From Streptomyces sp. NBC_00459 (GTDB lineage Bacteria; Actinomycetota; Actinomycetes; Streptomycetales; Streptomycetaceae), in assembly GCF_036013955.1 (NCBI RefSeq), contig NZ_CP107903.1, positions 4,278,001 through 4,342,000 on the forward strand: a stretch of DNA of 64,000 bases, written 5' to 3'. The position numbers and the translations under genes were made by a program. The notes under the pieces are model-generated. The model made no database searches. It worked only from the letters and a program-made list of their open reading frames with translations, and was not told the DNA's origin. Shown here in pieces: positions 17,003 through 25,354 of this stretch (the stretch's first letter is position 1; every line of letters starts with the position of its first letter).

Positions 17003-17109
17003 GCGGGGGCACCTGCCGGGGTGTGGGGGGCTGCCATGGGGTCGGTCCCGGTCGCGGTTGCGTGCGGGTTCGTGGTCATGATCGCGGTCGCGGTCGCTGT
17101 CGCTGTCAT
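16999..17109 (-). CDS. possible 36-residue coupled small ORF, low complexity
   Basis: ATG at 17109 overlaps the NUDIX stop (ATGA) and its own TGA overlaps the ATG of the MBL gene (ATGA at 17002-16999). The product is Thr/Ala/Pro-rich (starts MTATATATAIMTTNPHA) from a repetitive GCGACC-type DNA tract. No homology is recognised. It may simply be a repeat expansion in a spacer, but both 4-nt overlaps keep translation continuous. Confidence 0.3.
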   Translation of the reverse strand: MTATATATAIMTTNPHATATGTDPMAAPHTPAGAPA

Positions 17110-17981
17110 GCGGGGGTTCCGCCGATCCGGATGTGCTTCGTGAACTCCTCGTGCCCCGGCCAGGCGAGCACGATCTCGCCGTCCTCCAGGCTGGCCCTGG
17201 CCAGGACAGGGGTCAGGTCGCGCTCCAGAGCCCCGTCGAGGGCACCGGACGCGCTGTCGTACGGGGCCAGCGCGCGCAGGGTCGCGATCGTGGGCGGCAT
17301 CATCAGCAGCTCGCCCCGGTCGTACGCGGCTGCCGCGTCGGCCGGTTCGATCCACACCGTGCGGTCCGCCTCCGTGGAGGCGTTCCGGGTGCGCTGGCCC
17401 TGCGGGAGCGCGGCGACGAAGAACCAGGTGTCGTAGCGGCGGGACTCGAACTCCGGGGTGATCCAGCGGGCCCACGCCCCGAGGAGGTCCGAGCGGAGCA
17501 CCAGCCCGCGGCGGTCCAGGAACTCGGCGAAGGACAGCTCCCGGGCTACCAGGGCCGCACGGTCGGCCTCCCAGTCGTCGCCCGTGGTGTCGCCGACCAC
17601 GGAATCGGCGGCCGGGCCCGCGAGCAGGACGCCCGCCTCCTCGTACGTCTCCCGTACGGCGGCGCAGACGACCGCCTGTGCGGACGTCTCGTCGCTGCCC
17701 AGGCCCAGCCGGGACGCCCACCACGCGCGCGTGGGGCCCGCCCAGCGGATCAGGTGGTCGTCGTCGCGCGGGTCGACCCCGCCGCCCGGATACGCGTACG
17801 CGCCCCCGGCGAAGGCCATGGAGGCGCGTCTGCGCAGCATGTGGACGACGGGGCCGGTGTCGGTGTCCTTCAGGAGCATGACGGTGGCCGCGCGCTTGGG
17901 GGTGACCGGGGTGAGGGTGCCTTCGGCGAGCCCGCGGATGAGGTCCGGCCACTCCGGTGGGTACCACTGCCCGTTTGCCAT
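17106..17981 (-). CDS. NUDIX hydrolase
   Basis: 291 residues. Starts with KRAATVMLLKDTDTGPVVHMLRRR; FAGGAYAYPGGGVDP followed by AAVRETYEEAGVLLAG (about residues 60-120) forms a NUDIX box with a longer-than-usual insertion between its halves, like RNA-decapping/NUDT19-type acyl-CoA diphosphatases. No close function can be assigned. ATG 17981 is the first start. Downstream it is translationally linked to the small ORF and MBL hydrolase. Confidence 0.8.
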   Translation of the reverse strand: MANGQWYPPEWPDLIRGLAEGTLTPVTPKRAATVMLLKDTDTGPVVHMLRRRASMAFAGGAYAYPGGGVDPRDDDHLIRWAGPTRAWWASRLGLGSDETSAQAVVCAAVRETYEEAGVLLAGPAADSVVGDTTGDDWEADRAALVARELSFAEFLDRRGLVLRSDLLGAWARWITPEFESRRYDTWFFVAALPQGQRTRNASTEADRTVWIEPADAAAAYDRGELLMMPPTIATLRALAPYDSASGALDGALERDLTPVLARASLEDGEIVLAWPGHEEFTKHIRIGGTPA

Positions 17982-18060
17982 GGGCGGAGGCTATCCGGTG
18001 GTGGGCGCATGTTCGAGGGCGCGGGTTTTCTCGCCCCCGCCGCCCCTACCCGTCCCATCC

Positions 18061-18129
18061 CTGGGGGCGCTGCCCCCAGACCCCCGTATCGCGCTGAACG
18101 CGCTCGTCCTCAAACGCCGGACGGGCTGA
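18061..18129. repeat. common Streptomyces intergenic repeat with terminator hairpin
   Basis: CTGGGGGC (18061-18068), loop GCT, GCCCCCAG (18072-18079), then CCCCCG and the segment CGCTCGTCCTCAAACGCCGG ACGGGCTGAA, which I recognise as a very frequent Streptomyces intergenic element. Its right end overlaps the last codons and stop of the RidA gene on the minus strand, and the hairpin is placed to terminate it. Confidence 0.65.
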
Positions 18130-18586
18130 AAAGCTCCACCTGGACCTCTACCTCCACAGGCGCGTCGAGTGGCAGTACCGCCACGCCGACCGCGCTGCGG
18201 GCGTGGACGCCCTTGTCGCCCAGTACCTCGCCGAGGAGTTCGCTCGCGCCGTTGAGGACCGCCGGCTGGCCCGTGAAGTCGGGCGCCGAGGCGACGAAGC
18301 CGACGACCTTCACGACACGCGCGATGCGGTCGAGGTCACCGGCGACCGACTTGACCGCCGCGAGCGCGTTCAGCGCACACGTGCGGGCCAGTTGTTTGGC
18401 CTCCTCGGGCGTGACCTCCGCGCCCACCTTGCCGGTGACCGGGAGTTTCCCGTCCACCATGGGCAGCTGGCCCGAGGTGTACACGTACACCCCGGACTGG
18501 ACAGCGGGCTGGTACGCGGCCAGCGGCGGCACGACCGCGGGCAGTGTCAGCCCCAGCTCGGCGAGGCGCGCCTCGACCGCGCTCAC
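18110..18586 (-). CDS. RidA/YjgF/YER057c-family protein
   Basis: 158 residues, typical for the longer actinobacterial RidA branch. RidA proteins hydrolyse reactive enamine/imine intermediates from PLP enzymes; this branch lacks tested substrates. Signature regions: GVYVYTSGQLPMVDGKL near 42-58 and VAVLPLDAPVEVEVQVEL near the end; the catalytic Arg of RidA proper (RxxV context) is not obvious. GTG 18586 has GAGGGAGAAGG upstream and overlaps the TGA of the DUF4177 gene (GTGA), so an upstream in-frame extension is rejected. The C-terminal codons lie inside a repeat. Confidence 0.85.
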   Translation of the reverse strand: MSAVEARLAELGLTLPAVVPPLAAYQPAVQSGVYVYTSGQLPMVDGKLPVTGKVGAEVTPEEAKQLARTCALNALAAVKSVAGDLDRIARVVKVVGFVASAPDFTGQPAVLNGASELLGEVLGDKGVHARSAVGVAVLPLDAPVEVEVQVELFSPSGV

Positions 18587-18741
18587 GCCTTCTCCCTCTT
18601 CAGGTACGCCACGAGCTGCTCGGGGTTGTTGGGCCCGGGCACGACCTGGACGAGCTCCCAGCCGTCCTCGCCCCAGGTGTCCAGAATCTGCTTCGTGGCG
18701 TGGACGAGCAGCGGCACGGTCGAGTATTCCCACTTGGTCAT
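18583..18741 (-). CDS. DUF4177-like small protein
   Basis: 52 residues, MTKWEYSTVPLLVHATKQIL then DTWGEDGWELVQVVPG, matching the compact DUF4177 pattern (W-E-Y ... G-W-E-L-V-x-V). Function unknown. ATG 18741 is chosen; it is close to a probable divergent promoter with the ArsA gene, and a leaderless transcript is possible because no ribosome-binding site is seen. Its stop overlaps the RidA start. Confidence 0.75.
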   Translation of the reverse strand: MTKWEYSTVPLLVHATKQILDTWGEDGWELVQVVPGPNNPEQLVAYLKREKA

Positions 18742-18836
18742 GGAGGCGACTTTATCCGCTGGCGCCGGGCGGTCCGCGCCCGCGTTGTCCACAGCCTCCG
18801 GCGTAGCTTCGGGCCGGACTGGTTAACCTCGAATAC

Positions 18837-19814
18837 GTGAGCAGGTTCCAGGTCGTCAGCGGTAAGGGCGGGACCGGAAAGACCACGGTCGCCGCAGCGC
18901 TCTCGCTCGCCCTCGCCACCGAGGGGAAGCGCACGCTTCTCGTCGAGGTCGAGGGCAGGCAGGGCATCGCGCAGCTCTTCGAGACAGAAGTGCTGCCTTA
19001 TGAGGAGCGGAAGATCGCCGTCGCTCCCGGGGGCGGGGAGGTGTTCGCCCTCGCCATCGACCCCGAGCAGGCGCTGCTGGACTACCTCCAGATGTTCTAC
19101 AAGCTCGGGAGCGCAGGCCGCGCCCTGAAGAAACTCGGCGCGATCGACTTCGCCACCACCGTCGCCCCCGGGATCAGGGACGTACTCCTGACCGGCAAGG
19201 CGTGCGAGGCGGTCCGGCGGAAGGACAAGAGCGGGCGGTTCGCCTACGACCACGTCGTGATGGACGCCCCGCCGACCGGGCGCATCACCCGGTTCCTGAA
19301 CGTCAACGACGAGGTGGCCGGCCTCGCGAAGATCGGCCCGATACACAATCAGGCGCAGGCCGTGATGCGCGTGCTCAAGTCGCCCGAGACGGCGGTGCAT
19401 CTGGTGACACTGCTGGAGGAGATGCCCGTCCAGGAGACCGCGGACGGTATCGCCGAGCTGCGGGCGGCGAAGCTGCCGGTGGGGCGGATCATCGTCAACA
19501 TGGTGCGGCCCGAGGTTTTGGACGAGGCCGAGCTGGAACTCGTACGGGCGGCTCCGCGCAGCGCGCTCGCGCGGTCGCTGTCGGCCGCCGGGCTCGGCGG
19601 GGCGCGGCGCGGCGGGAACGCCGAGAAGCTGGTGGACCCGCTGCTGACCCAGGCCGAGGAGTACGCGGAACGGTATGCGCTGGAGCACGAACAGCGTTCC
19701 GTGCTGGCCGAGTTGCGGCTGCCGACGCACGAACTGCCGCTGTTCACCGAGGGCATGGACCTGGCAGGTCTGTACGAACTGGCCAACGAGCTGCGGAAGC
19801 AGAGGATGTCATGA
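18837..19814 (+). CDS. ArsA/GET3-family ATPase, first of a pair
   Basis: 325 residues. Deviant Walker A SGKGGTGKTT at residues 8-17 and a switch-II-like MDAPPTGR near 140 place it in the ArsA/GET3 SIMIBI ATPases. In streptomycetes and mycobacteria these paired genes sit beside wblA/whiB-type genes; their partner is unknown and arsenite transport is unlikely as no arsB is nearby. GTG 18837 has no ribosome-binding site, fitting a leaderless mRNA (TTAACCTCGAATACG just before). Coupled to the second ATPase by ATGA overlap. Confidence 0.88.
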   Translation: MSRFQVVSGKGGTGKTTVAAALSLALATEGKRTLLVEVEGRQGIAQLFETEVLPYEERKIAVAPGGGEVFALAIDPEQALLDYLQMFYKLGSAGRALKKLGAIDFATTVAPGIRDVLLTGKACEAVRRKDKSGRFAYDHVVMDAPPTGRITRFLNVNDEVAGLAKIGPIHNQAQAVMRVLKSPETAVHLVTLLEEMPVQETADGIAELRAAKLPVGRIIVNMVRPEVLDEAELELVRAAPRSALARSLSAAGLGGARRGGNAEKLVDPLLTQAEEYAERYALEHEQRSVLAELRLPTHELPLFTEGMDLAGLYELANELRKQRMS

Positions 19815-21187
19815 GTCCGGACCCGCACGACACCGCTTCCCGCCATGGCCTGTCCCCCGCGCGCGTGCTTGAGGTGGACCCGTTGATCGACGATCCGAAG
19901 ACGCGGATCGTGGTGTGCTGTGGGGCCGGCGGGGTCGGTAAGACGACCACCGCGGCGGCGCTCGGGCTGCGCGCCGCCGAGCGGGGGCGGAAGGTGGTCG
20001 TGCTCACCATCGACCCGGCCCGCAGGCTCGCACAGTCCATGGGCATCGACTCGCTCGACAACGTGCCGCGGCGGGTCAAGGGCGTCGAGGGCGCCGGCGA
20101 ACTGCACGCCATGATGCTCGACATGAAGCGGACGTTCGACGAGATCGTCGAGGCGCACGCCGACGGTGAGCGGGCCGCCGCGATCCTCGCCAACCCCTTC
20201 TACCAGTCGCTCTCGGCGGGCTTCGCGGGCACGCAGGAGTACATGGCAATGGAGAAGCTGGGGCAGCTGCGGTCGCGCGACGAATGGGACCTCATCGTCG
20301 TCGACACGCCTCCGTCCCGGTCCGCGCTGGACTTCCTGGACGCCCCGAAGCGGCTCGGGTCGTTTCTCGACGGCCGGCTGATCCGGCTGCTGACGGCGCC
20401 GGCGAAGCTGGGCGGGCGTGCGGGAATGAAGTTCCTGAACGTCGGGATGTCGATGATGACCGGCACCCTGGGCAAGCTTCTGGGCGGCCAACTCCTCAAG
20501 GACGTCCAGACGTTCGTGGCCGCGATGGACACCACCTTCGGTGGTTTCCGTACCCGCGCCGACGCCACGTTCCAGCTGCTTCAGGCGCCCGGCACGGCGT
20601 TCCTGGTGGTGGCGGCCCCGGAGCGGGACGCGCTGCGCGAAGCCGCGTACTTCGTGGAGCGGCTGGCCGCGGAGGACATGCCGCTCGCCGGGCTGGTGCT
20701 CAACCGGGTCCACGGCAGCGGCGCCGCCCAGCTGTCGGCCGAGCGTGCGCTCGCCGCCGCGGAAAATCTTGAAGAGCCCCGCATTGTCGATCAGGAGGAC
20801 GGGAAAGCTGGACTTCGTAACTCTCCCGACACGTACGGCAGTTCAGACCGGCCAGATCATCCGGATCACTCAGCTCACTCGGACGTCGAAGAACACGTCG
20901 AAGGCTCCCCCACCGCCACCGACAGTGACCCGACCGTCGACCCGAGTGAACCCACCGTCCAGCAACTCACCGCAGGCCTGCTCCGGCTGCACGCCGACCG
21001 TATGCAACTGCTCTCCCGCGAGCAGCGCACACGCGACCGCTTCACCGCGCTCCACCCGGAGGTGGCGGTGACCGAGGTCGCCGCACTGCCCGGCGACGTA
21101 CATGACCTCGCGGGCCTGCGGAACATCGGCGACCGGCTCGCGACCGAACGGCCGGAGCTGCCGGAGCTTCCCAGGACGAGTGGCTGA
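19811..21187 (+). CDS. ArsA/GET3-family ATPase, second of a pair
   Basis: 458 residues. Walker A CGAGGVGKTTTAAAL near residues 36-50, IDPARRLAQS near 72 and VVDTPPSRSALDFLD near 165. A long acidic Asp/Ser/His/Pro-rich linker (about 330-375) interrupts the C-terminal helical part. With the preceding gene it may form a heterodimer, as ArsA has two linked halves (inference). ATG 19811 overlaps the preceding TGA. It converges with wblA, stop codons 29 nt apart. Confidence 0.88.
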   Translation: MSPDPHDTASRHGLSPARVLEVDPLIDDPKTRIVVCCGAGGVGKTTTAAALGLRAAERGRKVVVLTIDPARRLAQSMGIDSLDNVPRRVKGVEGAGELHAMMLDMKRTFDEIVEAHADGERAAAILANPFYQSLSAGFAGTQEYMAMEKLGQLRSRDEWDLIVVDTPPSRSALDFLDAPKRLGSFLDGRLIRLLTAPAKLGGRAGMKFLNVGMSMMTGTLGKLLGGQLLKDVQTFVAAMDTTFGGFRTRADATFQLLQAPGTAFLVVAAPERDALREAAYFVERLAAEDMPLAGLVLNRVHGSGAAQLSAERALAAAENLEEPRIVDQEDGKAGLRNSPDTYGSSDRPDHPDHSAHSDVEEHVEGSPTATDSDPTVDPSEPTVQQLTAGLLRLHADRMQLLSREQRTRDRFTALHPEVAVTEVAALPGDVHDLAGLRNIGDRLATERPELPELPRTSG

Positions 21188-21216
21188 CCGGGACGGCGGT
21201 GACCGACCGAGACGGC

Positions 21217-21555
21217 TCAGCTCACCGCCAAGTAGTTCTCGTACACCTCTTCCTCGTCGAGGGGCAGGATTCCCGCCCCCCGCTCGTACTCCGTACGCGC
21301 GGTTTCGAGCAGCCGACGCCACGAGGTGACGGTGGGACGCCTGCGCAGCAGTGCGCGGCGCTCCCGCTCCGTCATTCCTCCCCACACGCCGAACTCGACG
21401 CGGTTGTCGAGCGCGTCAGCCAGGCATTCCGTGCGTACCGGACATCCGGTGCACACCGCCTTGGCCCTGTTCTGCGCTGCTCCTTGAACGAACAGTTCAT
21501 CCGGATCGGTAGTGCGGCAGGCCGCCTGCGCACTCCAGTCGGTAACCCAGCCCAT
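21217..21555 (-). CDS. wblA: WhiB-like transcriptional regulator WblA
   Basis: 112 residues. Four conserved cysteines C13, C35, C38 and C44 (AACR..., VCTGCPVRTEC) bind a 4Fe-4S cluster, followed by the G-V-W-G-G turn (EFGVWGGMTERERRALLRRR) and a basic tail. WblA in streptomycetes governs the switch from aerial growth to sporulation and represses antibiotic synthesis; the assignment rests on the sequence and on its position between the ArsA pair and the PBP gene. ATG 21555 (MGWVTDW) gives the length I recall for WblA and has GAGAGGA 10 nt upstream; a GTG at 21612 or ATG at 21606 would add 17-19 residues. Confidence 0.88.
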   Translation of the reverse strand: MGWVTDWSAQAACRTTDPDELFVQGAAQNRAKAVCTGCPVRTECLADALDNRVEFGVWGGMTERERRALLRRRPTVTSWRRLLETARTEYERGAGILPLDEEEVYENYLAVS

Positions 21556-21963
21556 ACCGGCGCCGTCCTCTCCCGAATCGAGGCTCCCCCACGGCGGCAG
21601 CGGCATATTCACCGCCGCCAGTTGAGGACGTTACGGAAGGTGGGCACAGCGCAACACCCCCTTCGGGCCCAATCTTGAATGGCCCGAACGGACTATGGGT
21701 AAGCGGCAGATCACCCGGGGGAGTGAGCGACCGACATGCGTGACTATCCCGACGAAGCGGGACGGTTCGACTGGGTCACAACGGACACCACGTGACACAC
21801 GAGGCGGATCCGGGCACGTACTCCACAAAAAAGTTGGGCTACATCCGAAACGTTTCGGGTCTCACGGACGTATTGATACGTGACCTCACTGCTGTGACAG
21901 TTGTGAACAGCTTAGGCCAAGGCCTATACGTGTGTCCGGCGAATGAGAACGTAGGCTGCCCTC
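21556..21963. promoter_or_regulatory. wblA/PBP divergent regulatory region with palindromes
   Basis: About 400 bp. Contains a perfect 14-bp palindrome CCGAAACGTTTCGG at 21845-21858, the inverted repeat TAGGCC-AA-GGCCTA at 21913-21926, and a direct repeat TGTGACAG/TGTGAACAG at about 21893-21910. The sites cluster within 120 bp of the PBP start and 290-370 bp before wblA. No protein gene is seen. Confidence 0.55.
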
Positions 21964-24234
21964 ATGCCAAACAAGCGCTCGGGCGGTGGCCTGTCGGTAG
22001 TCCAGCAGGCCGCCAAGTTCCTCGGTGTCAGCGTGCTCTCAGGAGCCGTCATGGCGGGCATCGCCCTGCCCGCCGCCGGCGCGCTCGGTCTCGCGGCCAA
22101 GGGGTCGGTCGAGGGGTTCGACGAGATCCCGGCCAACCTGAAGCGCCCGCCGCTGAGCCAGCGCACCACGATCCTGGACGCCAAGGGCGGTCAGCTCGCG
22201 ACGGTCTACTCGCGTGACCGCACGGTCGTCGAGCTCAAGAACATCTCGCCGTACATGCAGAAGGCGATCGTCGCGATCGAGGACTCCCGGTTCTACGAGC
22301 ACGGCGCGGTCGACCTCAAGGGCGTCCTGCGGGCGCTCAACAAGAACGCGCAGAGCGGCGGCGTCGCGGAGGGCGCCTCCACGCTCACGCAGCAGTACGT
22401 GAAGAACGTCTTCGTGGAGGAGGCCGGCGACGACCCGACGAAGGTCGCGCAGGCCCAGCAGCAGACGATCGGCCGCAAGATCAAGGAGCTGAAGTACGCG
22501 ATCCAGGTCGAGGAGGAGCTGGGCAAGAAGAAGATCCTCGAGAACTACCTGAACATCACGTTCTTCGGCCAGCAGGCCTACGGCGTCGAGGCCGGCGCCC
22601 GCCGCTACTTCTCCAAGTCCGCGAAGGACCTCACTCTCCCCCAGGCGGCCCTTCTGGCCGGCATCGTCCAGTCGCCGACCCGGTACGACCCGGTGAACGA
22701 CCCGGCGGAGGCCACCAAGCGCCGCAACACCGTGCTCCAGCGCATGGCGGAGGTCGGTGACATCACCCGGCAGGAGGCCGCCGCCGCCCAGGAGAAGCCG
22801 CTCGGCCTGAAGGTCAGCAAGCCCAAGAACGGCTGCATCGCGGCGGTCAAGGGCGCGGGCTTCTTCTGCAAGTACGTCGAGCAGGAGTTCCTCGCCAGCC
22901 CGGTCTTCGGCAAGACCCGCGAGGACCGGACGAAGATCTGGAACCAGGGCGGCCTGACCATCCGAACGACGCTGGACCCGCAGTCCCAGGCGTCCGTGCA
23001 GGCGTCGATCAAGGAGCACGTGTACAAGTCGGACAAGGTGGCGACGGCGGTCACGCTGGTCGAGCCGGGCACCGGCAAGATCCTCGGCATGGGCCAGTCG
23101 AAGCCGTACGGCTACGGCAAGAACGAGACCGAGATCAACTACTCGGTCGGCAGCGACCGGGGCGGCTCCAACTTCGGCTTCCCGACCGGTTCGACGTTCA
23201 AGCCGTTCGTGGCGGCGGCGGCCCTGGAGGAGGGGCGCCCGGCGATCCAGGAGTACTCGGCGCCGTACGAGATGGAGTACCCGAGCCCGGTCCAGACGTG
23301 CAGCGGCAGTCCGTGGATCAACCAGGAGAACGCGAAGGTCGAGAACGAGAGCGAGTCGGAGAAGGGCCCGTACCGCCTGCGCAAGGCGATGGAGCTGTCG
23401 GTCAACACCTACTTCGTGCAGATGATCTCCGACATCGGCCTGTGCCCGGTGGTCAAGATGACCGACGCGCTGCACGTGACGCAGGGCAACGGCGACAAGC
23501 TCCCCGAGGTGCCCGCCATCGCCCTCGGTTCCAAGGGCATCTCCCCGCTGACGATGGCGAGCGCCTACGCGGCCTTCGCCTCCCGGGGCATGTACTGCAC
23601 GCCGGTCGCCATCGAGTCGATCAAGCAGAAGTCCAACGGCCAGGAGAAGTCGCTGGAGGTCCCGAAGTCGACGTGCTCACGCGCGATGTCGGAGACGACC
23701 GCGGACACGATCAACACCCTGCTCCAGGGCGTCGTCGACTCCGGCACCGGTCAGTCGGCCGGCCTCACCGACGGCCGCGACAACGCGGGTAAGACGGGTA
23801 CGACGGACGAGCGCAAGAACGCCTGGTTCGTCGGCTACACCCCGACCCTGTCGGGCGCCGTCTGGGTCGGCAGCGCCATGCAGAACGTGAAGATGCGCAA
23901 CATCACGATCGGCGGCGTCTGGAACGAACTCGTCTTCGGCGGCAAGGTCCCGGGCCCCATCTGGAAGGACGCCATGACCGGCGCCCTCGCGGGCAAGGAC
24001 TCCGGGAAGTTCAACTTCGTCCCCATCATCGAACCGCCCGTCCAGAAGCCGGACGACAATGACGGCAACGACGGCGGCACCGGGGACGACAATGACGGCA
24101 ACGACGGCGGCGCGACGGACGGCGGCAACGACAACGGCGGCAACACGACGTTCCCGACCCCGTCCTTCTCCATCCCGGAGAACCTCTTCCAGGGCCAGAG
24201 CAACGGAAACGGCAACGGGGGCGGCCGGGGCTGA
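21964..24234 (+). CDS. bifunctional penicillin-binding protein (class A: transglycosylase + transpeptidase)
   Basis: 756 residues. Short cytosolic N-terminus and one transmembrane helix at about 18-45; GT51 glycosyltransferase with catalytic E106 (AIEDSRFYEHGAVD) and EGASTLTQQYVKN; transpeptidase with S410-T-F-K, S479-V-N and K610-T-G-T. Polymerises and cross-links peptidoglycan at the outer face of the membrane. The C-terminal ~70 residues are a repetitive Asp/Asn/Gly tail (DDNDGNDGGTGDDNDGND) likely in the wall. ATG 21964 follows a divergent promoter shared with wblA. Confidence 0.93.
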   Translation: MPNKRSGGGLSVVQQAAKFLGVSVLSGAVMAGIALPAAGALGLAAKGSVEGFDEIPANLKRPPLSQRTTILDAKGGQLATVYSRDRTVVELKNISPYMQKAIVAIEDSRFYEHGAVDLKGVLRALNKNAQSGGVAEGASTLTQQYVKNVFVEEAGDDPTKVAQAQQQTIGRKIKELKYAIQVEEELGKKKILENYLNITFFGQQAYGVEAGARRYFSKSAKDLTLPQAALLAGIVQSPTRYDPVNDPAEATKRRNTVLQRMAEVGDITRQEAAAAQEKPLGLKVSKPKNGCIAAVKGAGFFCKYVEQEFLASPVFGKTREDRTKIWNQGGLTIRTTLDPQSQASVQASIKEHVYKSDKVATAVTLVEPGTGKILGMGQSKPYGYGKNETEINYSVGSDRGGSNFGFPTGSTFKPFVAAAALEEGRPAIQEYSAPYEMEYPSPVQTCSGSPWINQENAKVENESESEKGPYRLRKAMELSVNTYFVQMISDIGLCPVVKMTDALHVTQGNGDKLPEVPAIALGSKGISPLTMASAYAAFASRGMYCTPVAIESIKQKSNGQEKSLEVPKSTCSRAMSETTADTINTLLQGVVDSGTGQSAGLTDGRDNAGKTGTTDERKNAWFVGYTPTLSGAVWVGSAMQNVKMRNITIGGVWNELVFGGKVPGPIWKDAMTGALAGKDSGKFNFVPIIEPPVQKPDDNDGNDGGTGDDNDGNDGGATDGGNDNGGNTTFPTPSFSIPENLFQGQSNGNGNGGGRG

Positions 24235-24297
24235 CACCCGGTCCGGGATCGGCGCCGGGCGGCTCCGGAAGCTTCGGGCGCGAGAATCCGGGCCGGT

Positions 24298-24780
24298 ATG
24301 ACACCTGGGCAACGAGGCAGGACCGCACCATGGGCGAAGGCCCTCGGTGCGGTCCTGCTCACGCTGGTGGTGACGCTCGTGGTCTCCTGGACCGTCGCCG
24401 GCTCCCGGGAGTCCGGCCGGGAGCACACCGCCTTCGAGAGCACGCGCGACGACGCCCGCCGCTTCGCCGACGCCCTCGTCGCCAGGGGCGGCACGCTCCC
24501 CCGCCAGGACGTCGAGGACACCCTGGAGAAGGCCACGGGCAACGGGCAAGGCAACGGCCTGCTGTACAAGCTGAGTTCCGTGCACGGCCGGACGTAGGTC
24601 ATCGTGCAGTTCGCACGCGTCTACCGGCGCTCGGCGGCCCTCTTCGGCCCGGCCGAGTCCATGGCCGACCGCTGCTTCACCGTCGACCTGCCCACGTCGG
24701 CGGCCACCCGGGAAAACGTCCGCATCGTCGCTCACGATGCGGACGAGTCCTGTACGGAGGTGGCGGCGAGGGTGGGCTGA
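24298..24780 (+). pseudogene. membrane-anchored small protein gene interrupted by an amber stop
   Basis: Reading from ATG 24298 gives 99 residues with one transmembrane helix (about 12-32) and ends at TAG 24595-24597. The same frame stays open afterwards for 60 more codons to TGA 24778-24780, in coding-like sequence (VIVQFARVYRRSAALFG, then a Cys-containing tail), so a single sense codon changed to TAG would restore a 160-residue protein. Either it is a recent nonsense pseudogene, the second part is made from GTG 24604, or the sequence has an error at this base. Function not recognised. Confidence 0.6.
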
Positions 24781-24811
24781 CGTACTCCAACACTGTGGGA
24801 CGAAGAGGCAC

Positions 24812-25276
24812 TCAGCCGGCGAGGAGCCTCTTCACAACGGCGGCGACCCGGCCGCCCTCGGCGAGGCCCGCGACCTTCGGGTTCACGATCTTCATGACCT
24901 GGCCCATGGCACGCGGCCCCTCGGCACCGGCCGCCTTCGCCTCCTCGACGGCCTGCGCGACGATCCGGTTCAGCTCCTCGTCGTCGAGCTGCTTGGGCAG
25001 GTAGGCAGCGAGAATCACGCCCTCCGCCTTCTCGCGCTCGGCCTGCTCGGGGCGGTTGCCCTGCGCGAAGGCGTCGGCGGCCTCGCGGCGCTTCTTCGCC
25101 TCGCGGGTGATCACCTTGGTGACCTCCTCGTCGGAGAGTTCGCGCTTCTCCTTGCCGGAGACCTCTTCCTGGGTGATCGCGGTGAGGGTGAGCCGGAGCG
25201 TCGAGGAGCGGAGCTCGTCGCGCTCCTTGATGGCGGCGTTGAGGTCTTCCCTGAGCTTCGACTTGAGCGTGGTCAT
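24812..25276 (-). CDS. GatB/YqeY-domain protein
   Basis: 154 residues, complete YqeY: starts MTTLKSKLREDLNAAIKERD, central EEVTKVITREAKKRREAADAF, and the C-terminal LPKQLDDEELNRIVAQA plus GPRAMGQVMKIVNPK motif. The domain is related to the tail of GatB of the tRNA amidotransferase; free-standing function unknown. ATG 25276 starts the conserved domain; the much longer open frame upstream is antisense to the phosphoesterase. Divergent from the next gene across 78 bp. Confidence 0.93.
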   Translation of the reverse strand: MTTLKSKLREDLNAAIKERDELRSSTLRLTLTAITQEEVSGKEKRELSDEEVTKVITREAKKRREAADAFAQGNRPEQAEREKAEGVILAAYLPKQLDDEELNRIVAQAVEEAKAAGAEGPRAMGQVMKIVNPKVAGLAEGGRVAAVVKRLLAG

Positions 25277-25354
25277 GGGATCGATTGTCGCAGGTGCGGC
25301 AAGGGCACCGCCCGTGGATTTCCACCGCCCCGCCGCGCCTGACACGATGGGAGC

